Source of the DNA: an uncultured Clostridia bacterium
GTDB lineage: Bacteria > Bacillota > Clostridia > Oscillospirales > CAG-272
Direction of reading: 5' to 3'
Assembly: GCA_946641795.1 (NCBI GenBank)
Contig: CAMPBZ010000003.1
Coordinates: 1 to 22,218 of the forward strand
DNA length: 22,218 nt
Part shown: piece by piece, positions 1-6,900 of the stretch
How the letters are laid out: each line of letters starts with the position of its first letter
Numbering within the stretch: the first letter of the stretch is position 1
Program-made: the position numbers and the translations under genes
Notes under the pieces: model-generated
Database searches by the model: none
Told to the model about the DNA's origin: nothing
The model's input: only the letters and a program-made list of their open reading frames with translations

Positions 1-77
1 CTACCCGTAGCCCAGCTGGATAGAGCGCAAGACTCCGACTCTTGAGGCCGCAGGTTCGAATCCTGTCGGGTAGGCCA
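1..77 (+). tRNA. tRNA-Arg (anticodon CCG)
   Basis: The sequence folds into a complete cloverleaf. The acceptor stem pairs 1-7 with 67-73, the anticodon stem pairs 28-32 with 40-44, and the T stem pairs 50-54 with 62-66 around a TTCGAAT loop. The seven-base anticodon loop at 33-39 has T at 34 followed by CCG at 35-37, so it reads the CGG arginine codon. Base 74 (G) is the discriminator and CCA at 75-77 is encoded. The D stem contains one C-A mismatch (bases 12 and 24), and the first acceptor pair is C-G rather than the usual G-C. The gene begins at the first base of the window, so any promoter or upstream tRNA lies outside. Its last 11 bases are also the left arm of a long inverted repeat. Confidence 0.93.
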
Positions 78-123
78 AAAGCAGGGGAGCGGAAAATCCG
101 CTCCCCTGCTTTTGGCCTACCCG
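67..123 (+). terminator. Perfect 27-bp inverted repeat and terminator at the tRNA 3' end
   Basis: Bases 67-93 and 97-123 are exact reverse complements separated by three bases. The inner part, 81-93 with 97-109, is a strong GC-rich stem followed by TTTT at 110-113, which fits a factor-independent terminator for the tRNA. The stem extends outward through the tRNA's own CCA and 3' acceptor strand, so the right arm contains an inverted copy of the tRNA end. A read-through transcript could therefore sequester the acceptor strand. Confidence 0.75.
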
Positions 124-130
124 CGCCCGA

Positions 131-202
131 CCTGCCTCCGCCGCAGGCGGAAGCAGGCACAATGCCGCAGGCGGCATTGTGTAGGAACCGCAGAGCGGTT
201 CC
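131..202. repeat. Run of three adjacent hairpins (REP-like)
   Basis: Three hairpins follow one another with almost no spacing: 131-157 (12 of 13 pairs), 158-181 (11 perfect pairs, 2-base loop) and 184-202 (8 perfect pairs, 3-base loop). The first two share the identical 11-base core GCCGCAGGCGG at 140-150 and 164-174, and the third has the related ACCGCAGAGCGGT. The region has no credible coding sequence. Its form resembles dispersed palindromic intergenic repeats of the REP/MITE type, but whether it is repeated elsewhere in the genome cannot be seen here. Confidence 0.6.
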
Positions 203-243
203 GTTCCGAATACCTGTCGGGCTACCGGTGAAAAAATGAAGAA

Positions 244-307
244 AGCAGGTATTTTCGAGCTTTCAGACGGTTGATCAGCCGTCCGGAAGCCTGTTTTTTG
301 TTTTTTT
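244..307 (+). terminator. Rho-independent terminator-like hairpin
   Basis: An inner stem (266-270 with 279-283) lies within an outer stem (246-249 with 290-293). It is followed immediately by six T, a G and seven more T at 294-307. The T tract is on the plus strand, so it would stop transcription arriving from the tRNA side before the AT-rich restriction-modification cassette. Confidence 0.65.
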
Positions 308-440
308 AGACACGAATTTTGTTAAAAATGTTGGCGCACTCCTCGCTCTTTTTTTTGCTGTGAAAAAGCGAAAAGTGTCTGAAATGTTGGATTTGAATCA
401 CGAAAAAGTGAAGCAATCGTCAGATGTTGCTTATAATCCG
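308..440. other. AT-rich intergenic stretch, no gene seen
   Basis: Between the terminator and the controller promoter I see no open frame with a ribosome binding site and no RNA gene. The only pairing noticed is AGACAC at 308-313 with GTGTCT at 375-380, which is short and distant. Composition shifts here from the GC-rich left flank to the AT-rich cassette, so the left edge of the acquired segment probably lies in or near this stretch. Confidence 0.4.
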
Positions 441-475
441 TTGCTTTATATGCAGTATATTTCTATAATTTATAG
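441..475 (+). promoter_or_regulatory. Promoter of the controller gene with overlapping palindrome
   Basis: TTGCTT at 441-446 and TATAAT at 464-469 are separated by exactly 17 bases, a near-consensus sigma-A promoter. The perfect palindrome CTATAA-T-TTATAG at 463-475 covers the -10 element, where a bound HTH controller could repress or tune its own transcription. Controller proteins of restriction-modification systems are known to bind palindromes at their own promoters, but the assignment of this palindrome as the operator is inferred. Confidence 0.6.
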
Positions 476-501
476 TAGAAATGCTAGAGAGGTAAAAGAA
501 A

Positions 502-708
502 ATGATTACAAAAGATTTGGGAAATCGAATTAGAGAGCTTCGCCAAAAGACAGGACTCAGCCAAGAGAAGTTTGCGTTAAAAATTGAAATGGACAGAACA
601 TATTTTGCTTCGGTCGAGGCAGGGCGACGAAATATTGCAATTTGCAATATCAAAAAGATTGCCGATGGGCTGGATGTTACACTCAGTGAATTATTTGAGG
701 GTCTGTAA
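502..708 (+). CDS. XRE-type HTH transcriptional regulator, likely restriction-modification controller (C) protein
   Basis: This 68-residue protein is essentially one Cro/C1-type helix-turn-helix domain: an initial helix (GNRIRELRQKTGLSQ), recognition segment around residues 19-40 (SQEKFALKIEMDRTYFASVE), and a C-terminal helix ending SELFEGL. Size and sequence fit the C proteins of type II restriction-modification systems, and restriction and methyltransferase genes follow directly. The start at 502 has AGAGAGG nine bases upstream and lies shortly after a consensus promoter. In known systems the C protein delays endonuclease expression until methylation is established, and it also regulates itself. 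That role is inferred from size, family and context. A general XRE repressor is the alternative. Confidence 0.85.
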   Translation: MITKDLGNRIRELRQKTGLSQEKFALKIEMDRTYFASVEAGRRNIAICNIKKIADGLDVTLSELFEGL

Positions 709-794
709 AACAGAAAAACGTGCAAATGCAGCCATACCATAACTTGCTGAGATTGACGCTCAGACAAAAGAAATAGAATTATAAGGAGCAGCAT

Positions 795-1442
795 ATGCCA
801 GTTAATTTTGAAGAAGTATCAGATTACGTTTTCGATTGTTCTACTTGCAGCAACAGATGCGACGGAAAAAGCAAGGGGGTGTATCTGTTTGATAACGATG
901 TTGCTTTTTCCGAAAATCGAGAAAACCAACTCATTCAGCAAATTAATATGGTTAGCGGATTTTTTGCCCAAAAATGTAAGCGGAATGGATATCCCGATAT
1001 AGAAATTGAACATTTACCAACTGGTAAGCGTTTTTTTATAGAAGTAAAAGTACAAAGAAGAACATTTATGGCAATCGAAAGATTATTGCCTGACGCAGAA
1101 TTAGCGCCGTCACAGACGATGGCATTAAATCTAAGTGATTTGGTCAGATATTTTCAAATTCAAGAAAATGAGCGTTGCCCCATTTTTATTCTATGGTGTC
1201 TGCTAGAAAGGCCTTGCGTCGTGCCGGAAGGAAAAACAAACTATTATTATCAAGATATCGAAACGCTTAAAACAATCTATTATCACTACGGTGATGCCAG
1301 ACGTTTCCGCCGGAAATCAGGATTTGGAGACGTTGTTGACGGACAGCACAAAGGCGTGGTTGTCAATTACCACTTCGGACTGCATGAACTGATGCCTTTT
1401 CGGGTTTCACACATGCTCGATTTATTAAAGAAAGAAGGATAA
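795..1442 (+). CDS. Unknown protein of the RM cassette with PD-(D/E)XK-like nuclease signature
   Basis: I do not recognise the family of this 215-residue protein. It contains a plausible PD-(D/E)XK arrangement: Glu43 in a helix (ENQLIQQI), Pro67-Asp68 (YPDIEIEHL) and Glu83-x-Lys85 (FFIEVKVQ) at the end of a beta hairpin. Near the N terminus a C-x2-C-x3-C cluster (Cys15, 18, 22) could bind a metal. The start has AAGGAG nearby upstream. The stop is only six bases before the next start, so it is almost certainly co-transcribed and co-translated with the endonuclease gene. It may be a second endonuclease subunit, a nicking or accessory nuclease, or a catalytically altered partner. The gene is AT-rich like the rest of the cassette and unlike the flanks. 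Confidence 0.6.
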   Translation: MPVNFEEVSDYVFDCSTCSNRCDGKSKGVYLFDNDVAFSENRENQLIQQINMVSGFFAQKCKRNGYPDIEIEHLPTGKRFFIEVKVQRRTFMAIERLLPDAELAPSQTMALNLSDLVRYFQIQENERCPIFILWCLLERPCVVPEGKTNYYYQDIETLKTIYYHYGDARRFRRKSGFGDVVDGQHKGVVVNYHFGLHELMPFRVSHMLDLLKKEG

Positions 1443-1448
1443 AGAACA

Positions 1449-2258
1449 ATGATTTTCTCTTATGACTATTTTATTTCAAAACTCAATGCAAAGATCAAAT
1501 CGGACAGTGCATTTTACTATGAGTTGCTGGAAACTGTTGTATCAAACCCACATAGATATACTGGCGTTTTCCGGTTGAGCAATGCAAAAACGAAGCTCAT
1601 TCAAAATGTTACACAGAGCCGAGAGATTAAATTTGGTGACTTCATGGAAGACATTGTCACCGAATACATAGGTGCAATGGGATATTCCAACATCGATAAA
1701 AGTATCGGTAATGATGAAGAAGGAAATGCATTAAGTGCCGATCAAGTTTTTGTAACTGCTGATACCGTTTATCTCATTGAGCAAAAAATCCGAGATGACC
1801 ACGATAGCACAAAAAAACGTGGTCAGTACCAGAATTTCCGCAAGAAGTACATGCTACTCAAGCGGAAATATCCAGGAAAAATAGTTGATGCAACTATGTG
1901 GTTCATCGATGGCAGTTTGGTCAAAAATAAAAGCTATTATATGGGAGAGGCAACGAGCGCAACGGTTGAGGGTGTTACCATTCATATTTTCTATGGCGAA
2001 GATCTGTTCTCAGAGCTCTTTCACAGACCGGACGTTTGGGACGAAATGGTAGCGTATTTGCAGAGGAATAAGCAAGAAAGAACCGACGAAATACTCGCGA
2101 TTCCTGATTTCGACACAAGCGACGAAATGCTTGATGCGCTGAGAAAGTTAAAGCATGAAAACTACAAGCTTTATTCAAAGCTTATCTCAAACAAACCGGA
2201 ATACATTCAGCTTCGTAACGAATTGTTTACAACAGGGCGCAACTTAAATCGCGTTTAA
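1449..2258 (+). CDS. Type II restriction endonuclease, PD-(D/E)XK fold, probably HinfI-like (GANTC)
   Basis: This 269-residue protein has a clear nuclease core: Glu67 in the helix around DFMEDIV, Asp98 in SADQVF, and Glu111-x-Lys113 in YLIEQKIRDDHDSTKKRGQ, followed by a conserved-looking charged stretch. Its length matches small type II endonucleases. The adjacent methyltransferase is HinfI/CcrM-like, so cleavage at GANTC is the natural prediction. It would cut unmethylated foreign DNA in the cytoplasm, using magnesium. AAGGA just upstream and a six-base gap from the preceding gene indicate translation from the same message as the 215-residue protein. Family assignment to HinfI rather than another type II group rests on motif appearance plus the partner, not on a search. 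Confidence 0.75.
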   Translation: MIFSYDYFISKLNAKIKSDSAFYYELLETVVSNPHRYTGVFRLSNAKTKLIQNVTQSREIKFGDFMEDIVTEYIGAMGYSNIDKSIGNDEEGNALSADQVFVTADTVYLIEQKIRDDHDSTKKRGQYQNFRKKYMLLKRKYPGKIVDATMWFIDGSLVKNKSYYMGEATSATVEGVTIHIFYGEDLFSELFHRPDVWDEMVAYLQRNKQERTDEILAIPDFDTSDEMLDALRKLKHENYKLYSKLISNKPEYIQLRNELFTTGRNLNRV

Positions 2259-2260
2259 GC

Positions 2261-2289
2261 TTGATTTTCACGCAATAAAGTAGTATACT
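2261..2289 (+). promoter_or_regulatory. Separate promoter for the methyltransferase
   Basis: TTGATT at 2261-2266 and TATACT at 2284-2289 are separated by 17 bases in the short gap between the endonuclease and methyltransferase genes. The arrangement would allow the protective methyltransferase to be made independently of the controller-driven endonuclease message, as expected for safe establishment in a new host. Confidence 0.65.
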
Positions 2290-2323
2290 TGTTATTACTG
2301 AAAGACGAGGGAGAACACGCGCA

Positions 2324-3427
2324 ATGAAAGAGGAAATAATCTGTGGTGACACAATTGAAGAACTGAAAAAAATTCCAGCAAACAGTGTCGATTTGATATT
2401 TGCAGATCCTCCTTACTGGATGCGGGTTGACGGAATTCTCAATCGAGTAGAAGGAACAGAATACGATGGCTGTGATGATGAATGGGATCAGTTCAAATCA
2501 CTTAGTGATTATGAAGATTTTTCAAAAAGCTGGTTAACAGAATGCTACCGTGTATTAAAGCCAAATGGATCAATTTGGGTGATAGGAGGAATGCAGTGTA
2601 TTTACACCATCGGTGCGATAATGCAGAGAATAGGCTACTGGATTATTAACGATGTCGTATGGTACAAGAAAAACCCAACGCCGAATTTTATGGGAACCCG
2701 ATTAAATAATAGTCATGAAACACTAATTTGGGCAACTAAATCGAAAGAGGCAAAGTATCATTTCAACTATAAGACAGCCAAAGAACTAAATACAGACACC
2801 GTTGACAGCATAGCATTTGCGCGCGGCGCGCGCAAACAGCTTGGATCGGTATGGCGGATCTCGGTATGTCAAGGGGCTGAAAGGCTGAAAGACGAAGAAG
2901 GAAACAAGCTTCACAGCGCACAGAAGCCGGAAGAATTGCTCTATAGAATCATCGCAATATCCTCAAAACCGGGGAGTATAGTTCTCGACCCGTTTGGAGG
3001 AACTATGACAACGGGTGCAATGGCAAAAAAGCTGGGACGTCAATATATTATGATCGAAAGGGACAAAAGATATTGTAAGTTTGGAGAACAACGACTAGCA
3101 AAAGTATTATACGAAGACACTCCCATTGCAAGAGCGCAATTTGATGAAAAGCCGTTGAAAGTATCAATGGCGGAAATGATCGCGGCAGGATACTTCAAAG
3201 AAGGTGAAGACGTCTGCTTTAAGTCAGGCGAACCTGTAGCAAAGCTCCTTGCGGACGGCAAGCTTGAATACAAAAACGAAATAATTGATATGCATTCATG
3301 TGCCGCAATCGCAAAAGGTGTCAAAGCAAGCCGGCTAAATGGATTCGATGTTTGGTATGTGCTCCGCAACGGGAACCCTATTTCTATAGCGGTTATTAGA
3401 GATAATTATCGCAAAGCAAAAGTATAG
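2324..3427 (+). CDS. Beta-class N6-adenine DNA methyltransferase, HinfI/CcrM-like (predicted GANTC)
   Basis: This 367-residue protein transfers a methyl group from S-adenosylmethionine to adenine, most likely in GANTC, protecting host DNA from the neighbouring endonuclease. The catalytic motif DPPY is at residues 28-31 near the N terminus, followed by stretches very like M.HinfI (DDEWD, GSIWVIG, NDVVWYKKNPTPNF, HSAQKPEELLYR). The SAM motif comes after these (LDPFGGTMTTG, residues 222-231), which is the beta-class order. A C-terminal extension of about 110 residues matches the position of the RAMA-type domain of HinfI and CcrM enzymes. One oddity is that the last glycine of the usual FxGxG motif is Met228 here. 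GAGGG precedes the start at 2324. The gene has its own promoter and is AT-rich like its cassette partners. Confidence 0.92.
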   Translation: MKEEIICGDTIEELKKIPANSVDLIFADPPYWMRVDGILNRVEGTEYDGCDDEWDQFKSLSDYEDFSKSWLTECYRVLKPNGSIWVIGGMQCIYTIGAIMQRIGYWIINDVVWYKKNPTPNFMGTRLNNSHETLIWATKSKEAKYHFNYKTAKELNTDTVDSIAFARGARKQLGSVWRISVCQGAERLKDEEGNKLHSAQKPEELLYRIIAISSKPGSIVLDPFGGTMTTGAMAKKLGRQYIMIERDKRYCKFGEQRLAKVLYEDTPIARAQFDEKPLKVSMAEMIAAGYFKEGEDVCFKSGEPVAKLLADGKLEYKNEIIDMHSCAAIAKGVKASRLNGFDVWYVLRNGNPISIAVIRDNYRKAKV

Positions 3428-3480
3428 TATAAATATTGGTTTACAGAAGCACCTGGTAACGAAAAAAGGGAGACTTTTGT

Positions 3481-3876
3481 ATGAAAAAACGGAGTATCGT
3501 GCTGTTCCTGCTGGCGGCGCTGGTGTTGTCGGCGCTTTTGCCGGCCGCCTGCGGTTCCGGCCGCGCCTATGACCGCGCCGCCCGGAATTTGAGAGCTGCG
3601 GGATATTCGGTCGGGCTCCAAGTTGCGGAGGCGCCGGGCGAGGACGGCGTTGTTGCAACGATTGAGGCGCGCAAAACGATCGACGACGGAATGGAAGTGG
3701 TGCGAGCTGTTTTCTATAAGGACGAGGAAAGCGCCGCGGCGGATCGCGAGACCCGGCAAACGCTTTTTGCGGCAGCGGCAAAAAGCGAGAGGAACGCAGC
3801 TTCAACCATCACCTTCGGCTTTGACAAAACGGTGGCCTATTCCGGCACCGAAAACGCGATCCGGGCAATGCAATAA
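3481..3876 (+). CDS. Small predicted lipoprotein of unknown function
   Basis: This 131-residue protein begins with a typical bacterial signal sequence: MKKR, then a hydrophobic run, then LLPAAC with Cys24 as the probable lipidated residue. The proline at -3 makes the lipobox slightly atypical. The mature part is short and alanine-rich, has a repeated beta/alpha pattern (YSVGLQVAE, VVATIEARK, MEVVRAVFYK), and lacks recognisable catalytic motifs. It should be anchored on the outer face of the cytoplasmic membrane. A GGGAG ribosome binding site precedes the start. Composition switches back to GC-rich here, so it belongs to the native chromosome rather than the restriction-modification cassette, and it converges on the big minus-strand operon. 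Confidence 0.75.
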   Translation: MKKRSIVLFLLAALVLSALLPAACGSGRAYDRAARNLRAAGYSVGLQVAEAPGEDGVVATIEARKTIDDGMEVVRAVFYKDEESAAADRETRQTLFAAAAKSERNAASTITFGFDKTVAYSGTENAIRAMQ

Positions 3877-3924
3877 ACGCGATTTAGACAACACAATAAA
3901 GCGAGAGTTGGATAACGCAATAAA
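3870..3924. repeat. Short imperfect tandem repeat ending in CAATAAA
   Basis: The end of the lipoprotein gene and the following gap contain CAATAAA three times (ending at 3877, 3900 and 3924). Two imperfect units of 22 and 24 bases start with GCGA (3879-3900 and 3901-3924). It lies just before the bidirectional terminator. No function is apparent. Confidence 0.45.
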
Positions 3925-3928
3925 GAGC

Positions 3929-3974
3929 AAAAAAACACCCCGTGGCGCCGGGAACGGCGCCGCGGGGCTTTTTT
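3929..3974. terminator. Bidirectional terminator between the lipoprotein gene and the minus-strand operon
   Basis: A 12-pair GC-rich stem (3938-3949 with 3956-3967) has an A tract on its left (3929-3935) and a T tract on its right (3969-3974). It can therefore terminate the lipoprotein transcript on the plus strand and the long operon ending at 3989 on the minus strand. Confidence 0.85.
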
Positions 3975-3988
3975 GTTGTTTTGAAAAA

Positions 3989-6900
3989 TCAGGCGTCTTT
4001 TTGATCCTTCTTTTTCTTCTTTTTCTTTTGCGGCTGTTGGAAATAGATTTCCAAAACGCCGGAGGGGTTTGCGCACGAGGCGGTGCAAACGCTCAACAGT
4101 TCAGCTCGCTTCCGGTTCTTTCTTTCCGCCAGCGCATAGGCTTTCTTTACTGCCGTGCCAATGGTCCGCTGTGCGCACTTGGCAAGCTCGTAGGTGGAAA
4201 AACGCACCGAAACGATAAAGTCGCCCATTTCGGAAGGCTTATAGGTAAGCGCCTGACGGGCAATGATCTTTGCAAACTCGTCGTCATTTACGCGGGACAT
4301 AAACGCCTTGATGTAGCGGTGGTACTCGTGGTTGGTGGCTTTCAGCTCTTCCAGGTCGGGGTAAAACTCTTTGCGGGGCGTGTGGTAACACTGGTCGCCC
4401 TCGGAGGTGCGTACAAACTCGCGGAAAGGCACGCAGCAATAGCCGTAATGGATCTCGTTTTTGTGATCCTCGCCGGTTTTGGTGTTGGAGGAGTCGCCCC
4501 AGGTGGCGTCCACGTAGTAGCAATACTTGCCGATCTTTACAATGTTGAAAGCATGGCAACCGCCGCCGGGATGATCCTCGCTGACCACAAAGGCGCAGGT
4601 CAGGCCGATGGACTGCATCAGGTACTGGAAGGCGACGGCGTAGCCGGCGCAAACAACCTTGTGCTCTACCAGCGCGCCGTGGAGCGAGCGGATCATATCG
4701 TCGCGCGAAAGATCGCTGCTCACGTCGGCGTTCAGGCCGACCGTGTCGTAATCCAGCGTCAGGATCAGCCGGCGATAAATGGTAACGAGCGCTTTGTAGG
4801 GATCGGTGCGACGGGTAATGCCGCGGGTGAAGAACCGGGCGCCCTTTTTGATCTCTCTGGTTTTCCGCTTGATTTGTTTGAGGTCCAGCTTTCCGTTTGC
4901 GTTTTTGCAGCGGAAGATCAGGCTTACCTCGGCGGAGTTCCATTTGAAGGCGTGTACCCAGAACAGTTCGGGGTTATCGCAAATCACGTATTGGAAGATC
5001 CGTCCCAGTTCCTCGTCGGTAACGCCCTCGCGGGAGAAGGGGCCTTCGTCGTAATCCTTGGCGTGCCGGACCATTTCGTTATAGACCCGGATTTTGGGAT
5101 TGTTCTTTTCTTCCTCTTCGGGCGTGATCGGTTTTTTCTTCTTTTTGCGCTTTTTGCCAAACAGGAAGGCGAAAAACCGCTTTAACCAGAATTCCTTTTT
5201 GGGCTTTTCTGCGCCCTCGCCTTTGACGGGCTTTTTCGGTTTTTCTTCGGGTTCGGGTTCCGGTTCTTCTTCCGGCTCCTCTTCCGCAGGTTCCTCTTCG
5301 GTTTCCTCTTCCGGCTCTTCGGCAGGCTCCTCTTCGGTTTCGTCCGCTTCTTCGGAGGGTTCGTTGGGTTCGGTTTCGTCTTCGTCGGAGCCTTCGGTTA
5401 CGCCGGGATCCTCGTCAAATTCTTCCTCGTCCGCATTCTCTTCCTCGTCGGCGGGTTCTTCATCCGCTTCTTCGGGGTCGTCAAATCCGGGCGGGGGGCA
5501 GTTCGGTTTGGTGCGATCCCAATAGAGGAAGGCGTTTCCTTTGCTGACGGTTTTTGCGTTTTCTTCTTCGCCCACCGGTTGCTCCTCCTCGTGTTCGTTG
5601 TCGGGATGCACGTCCTCGTTGCCGTCCTCCGCGTGTTCGCCGCGCAGGTAGCGTTTCCAGAAGCGCGGCGTTTTCTTCGGATCGTAAAGATCGTCCGAAT
5701 AATCCTCGTCGCTGGGCTCGTCGCCGGTATCCTCTTCAATGTCGTCCAGCTCTTTTGCTTTTTCGCGCATGAACAGGAAGCTGGAACGCGGCGCGCGGGC
5801 CATATCGTCCTCTTCGTCGATCGGGTCGGAAAGACCGCCGGGCGCGTTCGGCTTGGTAGCGTCGTTAAACTCGTTCATCGCGTTGGGATCGTCGGCGGTT
5901 TCATCCTGTTCGGTCTTGTCGAGCAGGTCGCCGAGCTCTTCGTCGTATTCCTCGTCGAAGGCCTCGTCAAATTCGTCGCCGCCGTTACCGCCGTTATCGC
6001 CGCCGTTGGGCTCTTCCACATAGTCGGCAATGGTTTGAATATCTCTACGCAGCTCCTCGGAGAGGTGATCGTAGATCCAGTCGGCGGAAACGTCCTGACC
6101 CAGGGAGCGCAGGTATTTCAGCTCCTCGTAATAAAGCTGTGCGTCGGCGTAGGAGATGACCAGGTTGTTGTCTTTTTGCCAGAGGGCGATCATACCGCGC
6201 AGGATGGCGACCGCCGCGTTGGTGGCGGGCAGGTCTTTTTCCATATAGATCACGCGCTCGTCGGGATCCACGCGGGAGTAGAACTCGCTCAACACCTGAT
6301 CCTCGCCAAGGAGGTAGGGCGGGTCGAGTTTCACGTTCTCGCCGCGGGCGAAAACGCCGGGGTAGTTGGCTTTGAGGTAAGCCAGCACCTTTTCCATCAC
6401 CTTGCGCGCGGCATCCTCGGTGCCGATTACGTCAAAGCAATCGGCGCAAATGTAGCGGTGCTTGTTGAAGGTCTGGTAACGGCCGGTTTCCATTGTGCGG
6501 TGGCAGAAGGAGCACTTTCTCAACTCGGTTTCGTCCACGTCGTCGTTTGCGGTGTCGTAATCGTGCGCGCCGGAATCGCTGAAGGTGGTCTTGCAGTTTT
6601 GCAGCAGGTTCAAAAGACCGTCCAAATCAAAGCATTCGGGCATTTTCTCGCCGCCGAAATAGATGTAGTGCTTCTTTTCGGGGAAGGCTTTGACCCAATG
6701 CAGATAGGAATAAATGTAAACGAGCCATTCCTGAATGTACCGGCAGACAGGGTCGAAGATCCAATCCAGAACGCCAACGTCTTCTTCGCAGTCGTTGATG
6801 AAGAGCAAGCGGATCTTGTGCGGATCGGTTTCCACAAAGTCGCCCTGGGGATCGGCAAGGTAGGGGTACAATGCCTTGATGCGATCCTCCGGGGTCAGCG

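Noticed and set aside
42..239. 65-codon frame starting inside the tRNA
   Set aside because: It overlaps the tRNA and the hairpin array and has no ribosome binding site.
753..779. Possible promoter before the 215-residue protein gene (TTGACG with a poorly placed TAGAAT)
   Set aside because: The spacing is only about 15 bases and the -10 is weak, and the gene can be read from the controller promoter.
420..794. Minus-strand frame opposite the controller gene
   Set aside because: The plus strand carries the HTH protein with a consensus promoter and ribosome binding site; the antisense frame has no support.
5220..5470. Repetitive TTCTTC/CTCTTC-type stretch considered as a CRISPR or tandem repeat array
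   Set aside because: It is codon-level low complexity encoding Glu/Asp/Pro in the acidic linker, with no regular spacers or unit length.
5094..5525. Serine-rich plus-strand frame
   Set aside because: It is the reverse complement of the Glu/Pro-rich acidic linker codons, so the serine richness is an artefact.
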